Shown: positions 49,320 to 59,257, counted from the first letter of the stretch. The stretch: DNA of 64,000 nucleotides from Halodesulfovibrio spirochaetisodalis (GCF_001672295.1 NZ_JXMS01000013.1:23368-87367); one strand, 5' to 3'. Numbers and translations: made by a program. The notes: generated from the letters alone by a model not told the origin.

Positions 49320-50078
49320 CTATTCCTCCCCGTCCTTGGTCACATCTTTGAATACTCCCAGAGGGAAGTACGGGATCATTTCTTCAGTGATGCGGGTGTT
49401 TGCTGATACCGGATCCATTTTCCAGTTAGTAGGACATGCGGAGAGCATTTCTACGAAACCGAAGCCTGTACCGTTGATCTGCATTTCAAACGCTTTGCGG
49501 AGTGCTTTTTTTGCACGACGGATGTTCTTAACAGAGTCAAGAGACACGCGTTCGCAGTATGCAGTACCGCCGAGGCCACCGATGATTTCACTCATACGGA
49601 TTGCCTGACCGTGTTCGTCAGCACAGCGACCGTCAGGGCAGGTGGTAGATTTCTGTCCTACGAGAGTTGTAGGAGCCATCTGTCCGCCAGTCATGCCGTA
49701 TACGGTGTTGTTGACGAACACTACAGAGATTTTTTCACCGCGGTTTGCAGCGTGAACAATCTCAGCAAGACCGATGGAAGCGAGGTCGCCGTCACCCTGA
49801 TAGGTGAAAACAAATTTATCTTTATGCGCACGCTTGAGGCCGGTTGCTACAGCTGGTGCACGACCATGCGGTGCTTCAACAGCGTCTACATCAAGGTAGT
49901 TGTAGATAAATACGGAACAGCCGATGGAGCCAACACAAAGTGTGTCGTCCACAAGTCCCATTTCGGTAAGCACTTCACCCACAAGGCGGTGTGCAACGCC
50001 GTGATGACAGCCCGGGCAGTAATGCGTAGGGCGGTCGATCATGATTTCAGGTGCGTCGAAAACGAGTTTTTCAGACAT
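49320..50078 (-). CDS. 2-oxoacid:ferredoxin oxidoreductase, beta subunit (TPP-binding)
   Basis: 252 aa. YCPGCHHGVAHRLV with a Cys ligand, the TPP-binding GDGDLASIG and the downstream VFVNNTVYGMTGGQ. It decarboxylates a 2-oxoacid to acyl-CoA with electrons passed to ferredoxin. Gene order and sequence fit the 2-oxoglutarate (Kor) or branched-chain (Vor) type; the substrate cannot be settled by eye. Confidence 0.93.
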   Translation of the reverse strand: MSEKLVFDAPEIMIDRPTHYCPGCHHGVAHRLVGEVLTEMGLVDDTLCVGSIGCSVFIYNYLDVDAVEAPHGRAPAVATGLKRAHKDKFVFTYQGDGDLASIGLAEIVHAANRGEKISVVFVNNTVYGMTGGQMAPTTLVGQKSTTCPDGRCADEHGQAIRMSEIIGGLGGTAYCERVSLDSVKNIRRAKKALRKAFEMQINGTGFGFVEMLSACPTNWKMDPVSANTRITEEMIPYFPLGVFKDVTKDGEE

Positions 50079-50081
50079 TCC

Positions 50082-51143
50082 CTAGTCCTCCAGATGCTTG
50101 ATGATAGGTGCGATAAAGTCATCGGAACCAGGGAGGTCGCCTGGCATGTGACCGTGGAACTCGGAATCTGCAATACCACGTACGGAAAGGCGTACGTCGT
50201 CTACCATCTGGCCGCAGTTCTGTTCAATAGTAAGGAAGCGTTTGCCCTGCTTGGCAAGATCGCGAAGTACTTCAGACGGGAACGGGTACAGTGTAAGTGG
50301 ACGTACCAGACCGACTTTTTTGCCTTCGGAACGCAGGCGGCGAACGGTAGATTTAACGATACGGCCAATGGAGCCGAACGCTACAACTACGAGGTCAGCA
50401 TCGTCGCATTCGAAAACGTCTGCGCGTGCTTCAGCCTGCATTGCTTCATACTTGGACTGCAGGTTGCGGTTCTGCCCTGCAAGTGCACCGTCTTCGAGGA
50501 AGAGGGATTTGAGCAGACGCTTTTCGCGACCTTGAGCACCATCAATGCACCAGTCTTCTGCACCGTGGTTGTCAGCAGCTTTTGGCTCCCACGGAGTTAC
50601 CGGTTCTTTCATCTGGCCGACAATAGCATCAGCAAGAACAAGAACAGGGTTGCGGTATTTAAATGCAAGATCGAATGCTTCGATCATCATATCGTATGCT
50701 TCCTGACAGGTGCCCGGTGCGAGTACGAGAGTACGGTAGTCACCGTGTCCGCCGCCTCGGGTAGACTGGAAGTAGTCACCCTGAGAGGAACCGATATCAC
50801 CAAGACCCGGTCCACCGCGGTTTACGTTAACAATAACACCAGGAAGTTCAGAGCCTGCCATGTAGGAAATAGCTTCCTGCATGAGAGATACACCAGGGGA
50901 AGAGGAAGTAGTCATTGCGCGAACACCGCCGGCAGCAGCGCCGAGGAGCATGTTTGCAGCAGCAACTTCGGATTCAGCCTGAACAAATTCACCGTTGACG
51001 GTTGCCATTTTGGTGGAAAGGAATTCAGGAATATCGTTCTGTGGAGTAATAGGGTAGCCGAAGTAACAGGTACAACCAGCAGCAAGAGCACCACGGGAAA
51101 TAGCTTCGTTACCTTTGATGAAAATTCGTTTGGTTTTGGACAT
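50082..51143 (-). CDS. vorB: 2-oxoacid:ferredoxin oxidoreductase, alpha subunit (VorB/KorA type)
   Basis: 353 aa. IKGNEAISRGALAAGCTCYFGYPITPQNDIPE and AMTTSSSPGVSLMQEAIS are typical of the pyrimidine-binding alpha subunit. Length and the RGGPGLGDIGSSQGDYFQ block fit the VorB/KorA group rather than the fused pyruvate enzyme. It is four bases from the beta gene. AAGGAGAAG precedes the ATG. Confidence 0.9.
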   Translation of the reverse strand: MSKTKRIFIKGNEAISRGALAAGCTCYFGYPITPQNDIPEFLSTKMATVNGEFVQAESEVAAANMLLGAAAGGVRAMTTSSSPGVSLMQEAISYMAGSELPGVIVNVNRGGPGLGDIGSSQGDYFQSTRGGGHGDYRTLVLAPGTCQEAYDMMIEAFDLAFKYRNPVLVLADAIVGQMKEPVTPWEPKAADNHGAEDWCIDGAQGREKRLLKSLFLEDGALAGQNRNLQSKYEAMQAEARADVFECDDADLVVVAFGSIGRIVKSTVRRLRSEGKKVGLVRPLTLYPFPSEVLRDLAKQGKRFLTIEQNCGQMVDDVRLSVRGIADSEFHGHMPGDLPGSDDFIAPIIKHLED

Positions 51144-51146
51144 GGG

Positions 51147-51374
51147 CTACTTCTCCTTTTTCTCTTCGCGGTAGACCTTGATAACAAGGTCAGGGCAAAT
51201 AAGCGCACAGGAGGTACATCCTGTACAGTTTTCCATGTCTTCTGCTTTCACCTCTGCCACTTTGTACCCTTGCTGGTTAAAGCGGGAGGACTGGCAGATA
51301 ATTTTTTTTGGGCAAACGGTAGAACAGAGCATGCAGCCCTTACACCGTTCTTCGCGGAATTCAACCCGTGCCAT
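51147..51374 (-). CDS. 2-oxoacid oxidoreductase ferredoxin-type delta subunit
   Basis: 75 aa with two 4Fe-4S motifs, CKGCMLCSTVCP and CTGCTSCALICP. It is the electron-transfer subunit and first gene of the operon, three bases before alpha. The C-terminus is Glu/Lys-rich. Confidence 0.93.
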   Translation of the reverse strand: MARVEFREERCKGCMLCSTVCPKKIICQSSRFNQQGYKVAEVKAEDMENCTGCTSCALICPDLVIKVYREEKKEK

Positions 51375-51517
51375 GTTTTCACCTCGACTTTATGAGTAAG
51401 ATCAGTAAGTTGTCGTTTTCATGTGAAATGAGAAACGGTTTATTGATAGAGTAACGGCGACAAGTATGTCAAAAGTGAGTACGCATTACAATACCATTTA
51501 TAATTATCTGAAACTGT

Positions 51518-52636
51518 TTAAATAATCAGCATAGAGTCGCCATAGCTGAATACTCGGAAGCCCTTTTCAATTGCTTCTGCATATCCTTCCAGAATGCGCT
51601 TTTTAGACGCAAATGCACTGATCATCATCAGTAGTGACGACTCTGGTAAGTGGAAGTTGGTAATCATGTGGTCAACCACATTAAATTTGTAGCCCGGATA
51701 GATGAAGATATCTGTCCAGCCCTTGAATGGCGCAATGCCTCCAGCTTCTTTAAAAGCACCTTCCAGTACGCGGGAAGAGGTTGTTCCTACTGCTATAACC
51801 GGACGACCTTCTGCTTTGGCTTTGGCTATTTTTTGTGCGGTTTCATCTGTCAGCTCGATGAACTCTTTATGCATTGTATGTTCGCGGATGTCGTCACAAC
51901 GCACAGGGGAGAATGTTCCGTACCCAACATACAGCGTAACTTCTGCCCATTCGATTCCGCTTTGTGAAAGTTGTTCACGCATTTCTTCGGTAAAGTGCAG
52001 ACCGGCAGTAGGTGCTGCCACAGAGCCGAGTTGGCTGTCATCTGCGTATACAGTCTGGTATCTGTCTTTATCCGCTGTTGTGTCTTCACGCTTGATGTAT
52101 GGTGGCAACGGCAGGTGCCCTTGATTGAGGAAATGGTCGCGCAGCTCACCACGCCAGTGCATAGTTGCTTCGCAGCGTCCGAATTCGGCTGTTTCGGTTA
52201 CTTCAATCCAAAGATCATTACCAAATTCAGCTTTGGTACCTACTTTTACGCGCTTGGACATGCGCATGAGCCCTTCGACTGTGGCGCTTTTCCATTCACC
52301 GCTTTCTATAGGCTCAATCAGCGGAAGCGGAGTGAGCATTAAAAACTCTACCTTACCACCGGAAGGGCGCTGACCGTACAGACGTGCCGGTAATACTTTG
52401 GAGTTGTTAACAACCAGCAGAGCGTTTTTCGGAAGAAAATCTGCAAGATCTGTAAACATGGCGGCGTGGTTTTCACCGCTTTCTCTATTAATAACAAACA
52501 GGCGGGAGCTTCCGCGTTTATCTGCAGGATGTTGAGCTACCTGATCTTCAGGCAGATCGTATGTATATGATGAGAGCCTGAAGTCTTCAGGAATTGTTTG
52601 TAAGTCTTTGTGAGTACAGTGACTGTCTCGTTCCAT
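51518..52636 (-). CDS. queA: tRNA preQ1-34 S-adenosylmethionine ribosyltransferase-isomerase
   Basis: 372 aa. The core starts FRLSSYTYDLPEDQVAQHPA and contains SRLFVINR, LLVVNNSKVLPARL, YADDSQLGSVAAPTAGLHF and VVDHMITNFHLPESSLLMM. It forms epoxyqueuosine on tRNA using SAM. About 16 extra N-terminal residues precede the usual start; no good ribosome site is seen, so the exact start is uncertain. Confidence 0.95.
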   Translation of the reverse strand: MERDSHCTHKDLQTIPEDFRLSSYTYDLPEDQVAQHPADKRGSSRLFVINRESGENHAAMFTDLADFLPKNALLVVNNSKVLPARLYGQRPSGGKVEFLMLTPLPLIEPIESGEWKSATVEGLMRMSKRVKVGTKAEFGNDLWIEVTETAEFGRCEATMHWRGELRDHFLNQGHLPLPPYIKREDTTADKDRYQTVYADDSQLGSVAAPTAGLHFTEEMREQLSQSGIEWAEVTLYVGYGTFSPVRCDDIREHTMHKEFIELTDETAQKIAKAKAEGRPVIAVGTTSSRVLEGAFKEAGGIAPFKGWTDIFIYPGYKFNVVDHMITNFHLPESSLLMMISAFASKKRILEGYAEAIEKGFRVFSYGDSMLII

Positions 52637-52794
52637 GATAATAATCCATTCATCTACTATTTAAGGATGGCGGTAAATTGCGGTTTGTCGTGCATTGCGC
52701 TATTTATATTGCCACGTAACATTATATATACATGATGTGCACTCAATGTGCCTACACCTGAACTTCATAAGACTCAATCATAAAGGAGCGGCCA

Positions 52795-53361
52795 ATGCGA
52801 GCCCGATTACTTTTTTCTACCGTAGCTCTTTGCGTGATACTATCCGGTTGTACTCTCTCAAATGTTTCCGGCACATCACAGCCTCCAGGAAATCCTCAGG
52901 CTGCAGCTGAATCTAAATTCATGTATTACAATTTTCCTGATGTTCGTGTGCCTACTGAAATGAAAGCTGACGAATCTCAGATGTTTGTCCATGGTATGGG
53001 GCACAAGCAGACAGGTGTTCTTGTTTTTTCCGGTAATGTTGATTTTATGTCTCTTACAAGAGCAATGATCTCAACAATGCAGCAGGACGGTTGGGAACTG
53101 CGTTTCCAGTTTGCGTCACCGCGCACATTATTGCTCTTCACCAAGCCTACCCGCTTTGCTATTATTAACATTACGGACACAAACACGTTTAGAACAGATC
53201 TTGAAATCTGGGTGTCTCCACGTCCGGAACAGGACTCTATGATGCTGGAAAAACCGCTTCCGCTTATTGAGAAACCTCAGTCAGCTAGAAAAGCGCCAAA
53301 ATCAACAGCATCTCAGGCTCCGGTATCCGATATGGCTACAGAAGAAGGATTGGATAGCTAG
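52795..53361 (+). CDS. uncharacterised lipoprotein
   Basis: 188 aa, not recognised beyond a lipoprotein signal with lipobox ILSG-C at about residues 15-19. The middle is a small alpha/beta domain (VLVFSGNVDFMSLTRAMISTMQQDGWELRF) and the C-terminus is a Pro/Ala/Lys tail. AAGGAG precedes the ATG. Its stop abuts the coaBC GTG, so the two form an operon. Confidence 0.7.
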   Translation: MRARLLFSTVALCVILSGCTLSNVSGTSQPPGNPQAAAESKFMYYNFPDVRVPTEMKADESQMFVHGMGHKQTGVLVFSGNVDFMSLTRAMISTMQQDGWELRFQFASPRTLLLFTKPTRFAIINITDTNTFRTDLEIWVSPRPEQDSMMLEKPLPLIEKPQSARKAPKSTASQAPVSDMATEEGLDS

Positions 53362-54570
53362 GTGAAGTCTCATATAGCGTTTACAGGCTTTCTCGGAAAG
53401 CGCCTGCACCTTGGTGTCAGCGGTTCTATTGCTGCATACAAGGGCCTCGATCTGCTGAGGATGTTTAAAGACAGCGGGGCTGATGTAGGAGTGACTCTTA
53501 CAGATTCTGCACAGCAGTTTATCACTCCGTTGAGCTTTGAAGCGCTTGGCGCGTCGCCTGTTTTTTCTCAGATGTATCCGGTTGGTGATGATGTTTTCGG
53601 TCATCTTATGCCCGGAGAAGCTTGCCATGCCTTTGTGATTGCACCGGCATCAGCGACCACGATTGCGCGTCTTGCAAATGGTCTGGCAGACGATATGCTC
53701 TCCTGTCAGGCGCTGGCGTTTCCTGAAAAGCTGGTCATTGCACCGGCTATGAATCCTCGTATGTGGCACAATGCAGCTACACAGGAAAATATCCAAAAGC
53801 TATGTAATCGCGGACACGTTGTTGTTGAACCGGGGTGCGGACGTACTGCATGCCTTGAAGAAGGGCAAGGGCGTCTTGCTGCGGTTGAAGACATTTATCT
53901 GCACGGCCTTCGTGCATTAGCACCGCAGGATATGGCTGGTCAGACTGTTATGGTAACGCTCGGGCCTACCCGTGAAAAGTGGGACGGTGTCCGGTTCTGG
54001 TCAAACCCTTCATCCGGTACAATGGGAGCATCATTTGCGGTTGCAGCATGGCTGCGTGGGGCAAAAGTTCATGCCATTTGCGGACAGGGAACACCGTGGC
54101 TGCCTTCGGTAATTACACGCCATGATGTAACCAGCGCGGCAGATATGTATGAAGCAGCTGATTCTTTGTGGAATGCAATCGACATAGGTGTGTTCACAGC
54201 TGCTGTGGCTGATTACACTCCAGTTCCTTTTGGTGATTCCAAGTTTAAAAAGGGTGGAGATGACCTAACTGTTTCCTTTACACGGACTGTAGATATCCTT
54301 AAAACCCTTGGGACTGCTAAGCAGGATGGTCAGAAGGTCATCGGCTTTGCGGCAGAAACTGACAATCTTCACGATAATATGAAAAAGAAACTTGCTGCAA
54401 AAAATGCAGATATTATTGTGGGGAACAATGTTGCTAAAAGTGGTTCCGGTTTTGGTACTGCCACTAATGAAGTCTGCATTGTAGATAAAAACGGCAGACA
54501 GGAAGATTGGCCTTTGGCACCTAAACCGGAAGTTGCATGGAGAGTTTTTGATTGGCTTCTTCAACTGTAG
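53362..54570 (+). CDS. coaBC: bifunctional phosphopantothenoylcysteine decarboxylase/synthetase
   Basis: 402 aa from a GTG. The CoaC half has LGVSGSIAAYKGLDLLR, FVIAPASATTIARLANGLADDML (with the family His replaced by Cys-rich surroundings further on) and PAMNPRMWHN. The CoaB half has VTLGPTREKWDGVRFWSNPSSGTMG and AAVADYTP. It makes phosphopantetheine for CoA. The last 19 bases overlap the next gene. Confidence 0.93.
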   Translation: MKSHIAFTGFLGKRLHLGVSGSIAAYKGLDLLRMFKDSGADVGVTLTDSAQQFITPLSFEALGASPVFSQMYPVGDDVFGHLMPGEACHAFVIAPASATTIARLANGLADDMLSCQALAFPEKLVIAPAMNPRMWHNAATQENIQKLCNRGHVVVEPGCGRTACLEEGQGRLAAVEDIYLHGLRALAPQDMAGQTVMVTLGPTREKWDGVRFWSNPSSGTMGASFAVAAWLRGAKVHAICGQGTPWLPSVITRHDVTSAADMYEAADSLWNAIDIGVFTAAVADYTPVPFGDSKFKKGGDDLTVSFTRTVDILKTLGTAKQDGQKVIGFAAETDNLHDNMKKKLAAKNADIIVGNNVAKSGSGFGTATNEVCIVDKNGRQEDWPLAPKPEVAWRVFDWLLQL

Positions 54571-55364
54571 TTCTTAGCGAACAGATTCGTCCTTGGCATA
54601 ACGCCGGACTCCGCTTCCTTTTTGACGAGGATGGCTCCATTGCGCAGACCATGGCTGATGCACATGCTTCAGCAGCTGCGTCTCAGCCAGCCCAGTCTTC
54701 AGTTGCGCCTGTTCAACCGCAAGCACCACAGCAGTATCAGCAATCATCTCCTCAACAATCCCGTGAAGTAGCGCAGCAGCCTGCGCAAAGACACCCGCAA
54801 CAGGCACAGCAGACACAACGTGCTCAGCGACTAGCACCGCAATCATCTGCGGTTCCGCCGCGTTCTATGCCGTCCCTTGTTATTCATCCCACAAATAAGC
54901 CGCCCGAAGAATGGCCTGAACAGTGGCAAGGCTACTGGAGTAAGGTACAGGTTCCGAGTCCTGTTGTATGGACATACTGGTCGTTGGGTGATGATCTTTC
55001 CGGTCATGCTGATCCTAAGCGGCGAGAAGTGCTCAAGAAGCTTATCAGTAGTATCAACCTTCCACGCGGAACAAGTTCGTTCTGGCCTGTGGCTGCAAGT
55101 GGGCAAGTTGCCGATGACTTAACGCCAGCACCGGAAATTTTTCTTGCTGGTCTGCGCAGACTACGTCCGCGTTACAGTGTTGTCTTCGGTTCAAAGGCAT
55201 TAAAAAGCTTTATGCCGGATTCTACATTGCGTCCTTACTTGTTTACTCAATTTCTTGGACACCGACTTATTGCATTGCCGGATGTAGATTACCTTGTGAA
55301 ATCTCCAAGCATGCTTGCTCCGGTAGTTGCGTATCTCAGAACTGCAATCAGGTTGCCGAGGTAA
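54552..55364 (+). CDS. uncharacterised protein with Gln/Ala/Pro-rich linker
   Basis: 270 aa from a TTG start (54552) with GGAG eight bases upstream, overlapping coaBC by 19 bp. Residues about 36-105 are low-complexity Q/A/P/S. The folded C-terminal part (about 110-270) has conserved-looking aromatic blocks WPEQWQGYWSKV, WTYWSLGDDL and SSFWPVAASG followed by YSVVFGSKALKSF, a layout loosely like uracil-DNA glycosylase-fold proteins. It was not identified. Tight coupling to coaBC shows co-expression. Confidence 0.6.
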   Translation: MASSTVVLSEQIRPWHNAGLRFLFDEDGSIAQTMADAHASAAASQPAQSSVAPVQPQAPQQYQQSSPQQSREVAQQPAQRHPQQAQQTQRAQRLAPQSSAVPPRSMPSLVIHPTNKPPEEWPEQWQGYWSKVQVPSPVVWTYWSLGDDLSGHADPKRREVLKKLISSINLPRGTSSFWPVAASGQVADDLTPAPEIFLAGLRRLRPRYSVVFGSKALKSFMPDSTLRPYLFTQFLGHRLIALPDVDYLVKSPSMLAPVVAYLRTAIRLPR

Positions 55365-55459
55365 CACCATAGAATATAGTGTGCACATGGTTGCCTGTTT
55401 GTGATCGACAACATCGGTTCAATAAATGTGTCACTTCGTTTTATAGACAGTATTGATAG

Positions 55460-55499
55460 ACACCCTCTTTTCATATTTTGAGAAGAGGGTGTTTTTTTG
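55460..55499 (+). terminator. terminator before the nfeD gene
   Basis: CACCCTCTTTT and AGAAGAGGGTG form a stem followed by T7. The parS-like site at 55498 begins at the end of the T-run. Confidence 0.9.
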
Positions 55500-55513
55500 T
55501 TTCACGTGAAGCT
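55498..55513. promoter_or_regulatory. degenerate parS-like site
   Basis: TGTTTCACGTGAAGCT matches the parS 16-mer TGTTTCACGTGAAACA except for two bases at the right end; the inner TTTCACGTGAA is intact. Confidence 0.5.
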
Positions 55514-55628
55514 TTTTGAAATGTGAGTGAAAGAAGAAATTTCCATACTGGTATTATCTCCTAATCCGATTTAGACTAAGGTACTATTTAGTAATAATTC
55601 CTTGTTAGCTGCTAGTTTGGAGGTTGAA

Positions 55629-56987
55629 ATGAGCCATTCGTGTTTTATAGCACTTATTAGCCTGTTTGCGGCGTTTTTTGTGTTTTTGCAAGCAAACACC
55701 CTACCTGCCGAAGAAAAAACGCTCGTAGAGACCTCAAAAAATGGCGAAAAATCTCAAGTTACAATTGTGCAGTTTTCAATCGAGGGAGGAATTGGCCCAG
55801 CTCAGGTTGAATTAACAGATAATGTGCTTCGACAGGCAGCAGATATCGGGGCACAATTTGTCGTGCTTGAATTGGATACTCCGGGTGGGCTTGTTGCATC
55901 TATGAGGGACATTGTAAAAACAATGCTCAATTCTTCCATTCCTGTGCTTGTCTGGGTTGGCCCCAGCGGTTCACGTGCAGCCAGTGCTGGAGTGTTTATT
56001 GTAGCAGCTTCTGCTTTTGCAGGAATGGCTCCTCAAACAACAATGGGGGCAGCGTCTCCTGTAGGAGCGGGGGGAGAAAACATTGACCCGACCATGAGTA
56101 AGAAAGTGGTGAATGATCTGGTAAGTTTGGTCAGAACAATTGCAGCGAGACATGACAGAAATTTAAACTGGTATGAAGATGCCGTTCGTAATAGCACAAC
56201 AATAACCAGTGAACGGGCAGCAACAGCCCGTGTTGTAGAGGTGGTTGCTCCGAGTATTCAGGATTTTCTGATACAGGCCGGAAAGCATGGAATCAATGGA
56301 GTAGCTGGGAAAACATACTTTTCTCAGGAGCAGATTAATCTTATTCAATATACACCAACATTCCGGTATAGAGTGCTCTCGTGGCTCATTGACCCACAAG
56401 TTGCCTACTTGCTTGTACTGGCAGGTATAGCTTGTCTCTTCATAGAATTTACTCATGCAGGAGCAATGATACCCGGAATAATCGGTGCGCTTTCTCTTTT
56501 GCTTGGTCTGTATGCCATGTCTATTCTGCCTACAAATATCGCAGGGCTTCTTCTCATTTTATTCAGCATTGTGCTGTTTGCTCTTGAGATCAACATAACA
56601 AGTTACGGATTACTTTCGGTAGGAGGTGTGGCTGCACTGCTTATTGGTTCCCTCATTTTGTTTCCTGAAGAGGGTGGGCATATGGCGCTCCCTGTTTCTT
56701 TGGTTCTGGGAACCACAGGTTCGATTGCCCTTATTATGGGGGGAGCAACCTATCTTGCAGCAAAAGCGTTACGGAAAAAACCAGCAAGTGGTATTGAGGC
56801 TATGATTGGTTCACCTGCGGAAGTTTCTACATGGCAGGGAAAAAAGGGACGGATTTTTGCGTACGGGACTCTTTGGAATGCCGTTGTTGATCCAGAGAAA
56901 CATCCGGATGGAATAGATTTGCCCAAAGGATCAAAAGTTATTGTGAAAGCAGTACACGATCTTACCGTGACTATTGATAAAGAATAA
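55629..56987 (+). CDS. NfeD1-type membrane serine protease
   Basis: 452 aa with the start at 55629 after TTTGGAGG. A signal peptide is followed by a ClpP-class domain with the catalytic Ser in GPSGSRAASAGVF and the general-base Lys region further on (TTMGAASPVGAG). Then come four or five membrane helices and a C-terminal OB-fold NfeD domain (IGSPAEV...GTLWNAVV). Such proteases act with stomatin-like slipins on membrane quality; the slipin gene follows 48 bp downstream. Confidence 0.88.
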   Translation: MSHSCFIALISLFAAFFVFLQANTLPAEEKTLVETSKNGEKSQVTIVQFSIEGGIGPAQVELTDNVLRQAADIGAQFVVLELDTPGGLVASMRDIVKTMLNSSIPVLVWVGPSGSRAASAGVFIVAASAFAGMAPQTTMGAASPVGAGGENIDPTMSKKVVNDLVSLVRTIAARHDRNLNWYEDAVRNSTTITSERAATARVVEVVAPSIQDFLIQAGKHGINGVAGKTYFSQEQINLIQYTPTFRYRVLSWLIDPQVAYLLVLAGIACLFIEFTHAGAMIPGIIGALSLLLGLYAMSILPTNIAGLLLILFSIVLFALEINITSYGLLSVGGVAALLIGSLILFPEEGGHMALPVSLVLGTTGSIALIMGGATYLAAKALRKKPASGIEAMIGSPAEVSTWQGKKGRIFAYGTLWNAVVDPEKHPDGIDLPKGSKVIVKAVHDLTVTIDKE

Positions 56988-57035
56988 GTGGTAATGAAAT
57001 AACTCACACAACTGATACAATTTTCAGGAGCGATT

Positions 57036-57797
57036 ATGTATACGATTTCAGCAGTAGTTGGTGTAGTAGTCGTTTTTTTGGTGTTATCTATCCGTATTAT
57101 GAATGAATATGAAAGGGCGGTAGTATTCCGGCTTGGACGTGTGCTTCATGCTAAAGGGCCAGGACTTATCATTCTCATTCCAGTTATTGACCGTATGATT
57201 CGAGTCTCCATGCGAGTCCTGACACTCGACGTTCCATCTCAGGACGTTATTACTCGTGATAACGTGTCAGTTAAGGTGAGCGCGGTTGTGTACTTTAAAG
57301 TTGTCGAGCCTACTAAGTCGATCATTGAAGTAGAAGACTTTTTGTTTGCCACATCACAGCTAGCGCAAACCACATTACGTAGTGTTTGTGGTGGAGCAGA
57401 GTTGGACGAGCTGCTCGCTCATCGTGAAAAAATGAATATGCAGATTCAGGATTTGCTGGATAAGCAGACGGCTCCGTGGGGGATTAAGGTAAACTCTGTT
57501 GAGTTGAAGCATATTGATTTACCACAGGAGATGCAGCGCGCTATGGCGAAGCAGGCTGAAGCAGAGCGTGAGCGTAGAGCGAAAGTAATTAATGCAGAAG
57601 GTGAATATCAGGCTGCGGCCAAGCTCTCAGAGGCTGCTGAAATTATATCTCGTCACCCTCAGGCGCTTCAGTTGCGTTACCTTCAGACTATGCAGGAAAT
57701 GTCCGGTAACGCTGGCTCAACACTGATTCCAATACCACTGGACATAGTGACTCGACTCATGCCACAAAAAGGCGTTGAATCAACTGACGATACTTAA
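57036..57797 (+). CDS. slipin (SPFH/stomatin family)
   Basis: 253 aa. One N-terminal membrane helix (residues 4-22), an SPFH domain ([16 protein letters not shown]..., [24 protein letters not shown]), then a coiled-coil tail ([25 protein letters not shown]). It forms oligomeric membrane scaffolds and is the classical partner and substrate of NfeD1b proteases. AGGAG precedes the ATG. Confidence 0.93.
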   Translation: MYTISAVVGVVVVFLVLSIRIMNEYERAVVFRLGRVLHAKGPGLIILIPVIDRMIRVSMRVLTLDVPSQDVITRDNVSVKVSAVVYFKVVEPTKSIIEVEDFLFATSQLAQTTLRSVCGGAELDELLAHREKMNMQIQDLLDKQTAPWGIKVNSVELKHIDLPQEMQRAMAKQAEAERERRAKVINAEGEYQAAAKLSEAAEIISRHPQALQLRYLQTMQEMSGNAGSTLIPIPLDIVTRLMPQKGVESTDDT

Positions 57798-57869
57798 TTC
57801 CGACCCAACGGAACGATAACCGGCGGCTCGGATTACATACACTTTCACTGCACCTTCAGGAGCTTTTGA

Positions 57870-58877
57870 ATGCATATTCTTGTAACCGGAGCTGCCGGTT
57901 TTATCGGTTCTGCTCTGTCCCAGCGTTTTCTTTCTGCTGGTCATTCAGTAGTTGGTCTGGACAATATGAACGACTACTATAGCGTTCAGCTTAAGAAAGA
58001 CCGCATTGCCCCTCTTATTGAAAATCCAAATTTCCGCCATGCAGATTTTGATATGGCAGACCGCAAGTCTATGCGTGAGATGTTTGCAGAAGAGCAGTTC
58101 ACCCATGTTGTAAACCTTGCTGGTCAGGCTGGTGTTCGATACTCCATCGAAAATCCTGATTCTTACGTTGATGCCAACCTTGTTGGTTTTGGGAATATTC
58201 TTGAGGGCTGTCGTCATAACGGTGTTAAGCATCTTGTGTATGCTTCTTCCAGCTCTGTATACGGCTTAAATACGAATATGCCGTTCGACACTCATAAGGC
58301 AGTAAACCACCCGGTCAGCTTGTATGCGGCAAGTAAAAAAGCAAACGAACTTATGGCGCATACCTACAGTCACCTTTACGGTCTTCCTACAACCGGTCTG
58401 CGTTTCTTTACAGTGTACGGCCCTTGGGGGCGTCCTGATATGGCACTCTTCCTGTTTACTAAAGCAATACTTGAAGGAAAGCCGATCAACGTATTCAACC
58501 ACGGTAAAATGAAGCGTGACTTCACATACATTGATGACATCGTAGAAGGTGTGGTGCGCGTAACAAATAAAACTCCTGAGCCAAATCCGGAGTGGGATAG
58601 CAATAATCCAGATCCGGCTTCAAGCACTGCTCCATACCGTGTGTATAATATCGGTAACAACAATTGCGTTGAGCTAGGTCGTTTCATTGAAGTACTTGAA
58701 GAAAAAATCGGTAAGAAAGCTATCAAGAATATGATGGAAATGCAGCCGGGTGACGTTGAAGCAACATATGCTAATGTTGATGATTTAATGAACGACGTTG
58801 GATTCAGACCGGATACTCCAATCGAAAAAGGCGTTGGTGCGTTTGTTGATTGGTATCGCGAATACTACAAAGTGTAG
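57870..58877 (+). CDS. NAD-dependent sugar-nucleotide epimerase (UDP-glucuronate 4-epimerase-like)
   Basis: 335 aa. Rossmann GAAGFIGS (residues 7-14), a catalytic SxnYxxxK pattern with SLYAASKKANE, and SSSSVYG. The N-terminal stretch GLDNMNDYYSVQLKKDRI is typical of UDP-glucuronate epimerases (GalE-like SDR). It would supply galacturonate for LPS or capsule. AGGAG precedes the ATG. A terminator and parS site follow. Confidence 0.88.
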   Translation: MHILVTGAAGFIGSALSQRFLSAGHSVVGLDNMNDYYSVQLKKDRIAPLIENPNFRHADFDMADRKSMREMFAEEQFTHVVNLAGQAGVRYSIENPDSYVDANLVGFGNILEGCRHNGVKHLVYASSSSVYGLNTNMPFDTHKAVNHPVSLYAASKKANELMAHTYSHLYGLPTTGLRFFTVYGPWGRPDMALFLFTKAILEGKPINVFNHGKMKRDFTYIDDIVEGVVRVTNKTPEPNPEWDSNNPDPASSTAPYRVYNIGNNNCVELGRFIEVLEEKIGKKAIKNMMEMQPGDVEATYANVDDLMNDVGFRPDTPIEKGVGAFVDWYREYYKV

Positions 58878-58882
58878 TTCAG

Positions 58883-58898
58883 CGTTTCACGTGAAACA
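58883..58898. promoter_or_regulatory. parS site 1
   Basis: CGTTTCACGTGAAACA; the 14-bp palindrome GTTTCACGTGAAAC is perfect. Confidence 0.9.
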
Positions 58899-58902
58899 AA
58901 TG

Positions 58903-58929
58903 AAGGCTCTCAGTTGAGAGCCTTTTTTT
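58903..58929 (+). terminator. terminator of epimerase gene
   Basis: AGGCTCTCA and TGAGAGCCT form a stem followed by T7, right beside parS site 1. Confidence 0.9.
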
Positions 58930-59050
58930 GTGCATTCTTGTTTCCCATCTTTTATTTTGAATACACATAATACAAAGGCAAATGTATTTGGAGATTATAG
59001 AGGAGAGTTTATTAGAGTAAAGTTGTGTTGAATGTGAAATTGCAGGTGAT

Positions 59051-59066
59051 GGTTTCACGTGAAACA
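59051..59066. promoter_or_regulatory. parS site 2
   Basis: GGTTTCACGTGAAACA; the perfect 14-bp palindrome is intact. Confidence 0.9.
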
Positions 59067-59257
59067 CAAAAAAAGTTCAAATACACTTTCTAATTAGTTT
59101 ACCTTTGGTATTCGAGTATAACAGGAGAAATGATGTCTCTTTTGTTAGGCAATGTTCATTGCTTTGTGTTGACATAAACACATTATTTTCACTAGCAATG
59201 GAAAAGTTATTCTGGAAAATTTGATTTTTGAGAGGGTGGGACTGGATGTTTTTGTGA

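Noticed and set aside
49611..51395. 594-aa plus-strand open frame opposite the oxidoreductase alpha, beta and ferredoxin genes
   Set aside because: It is a shadow of three well-supported minus-strand genes with strong motifs and ribosome sites; its own product has no recognisable fold and is rich in Cys/His/Phe typical of antisense frames.
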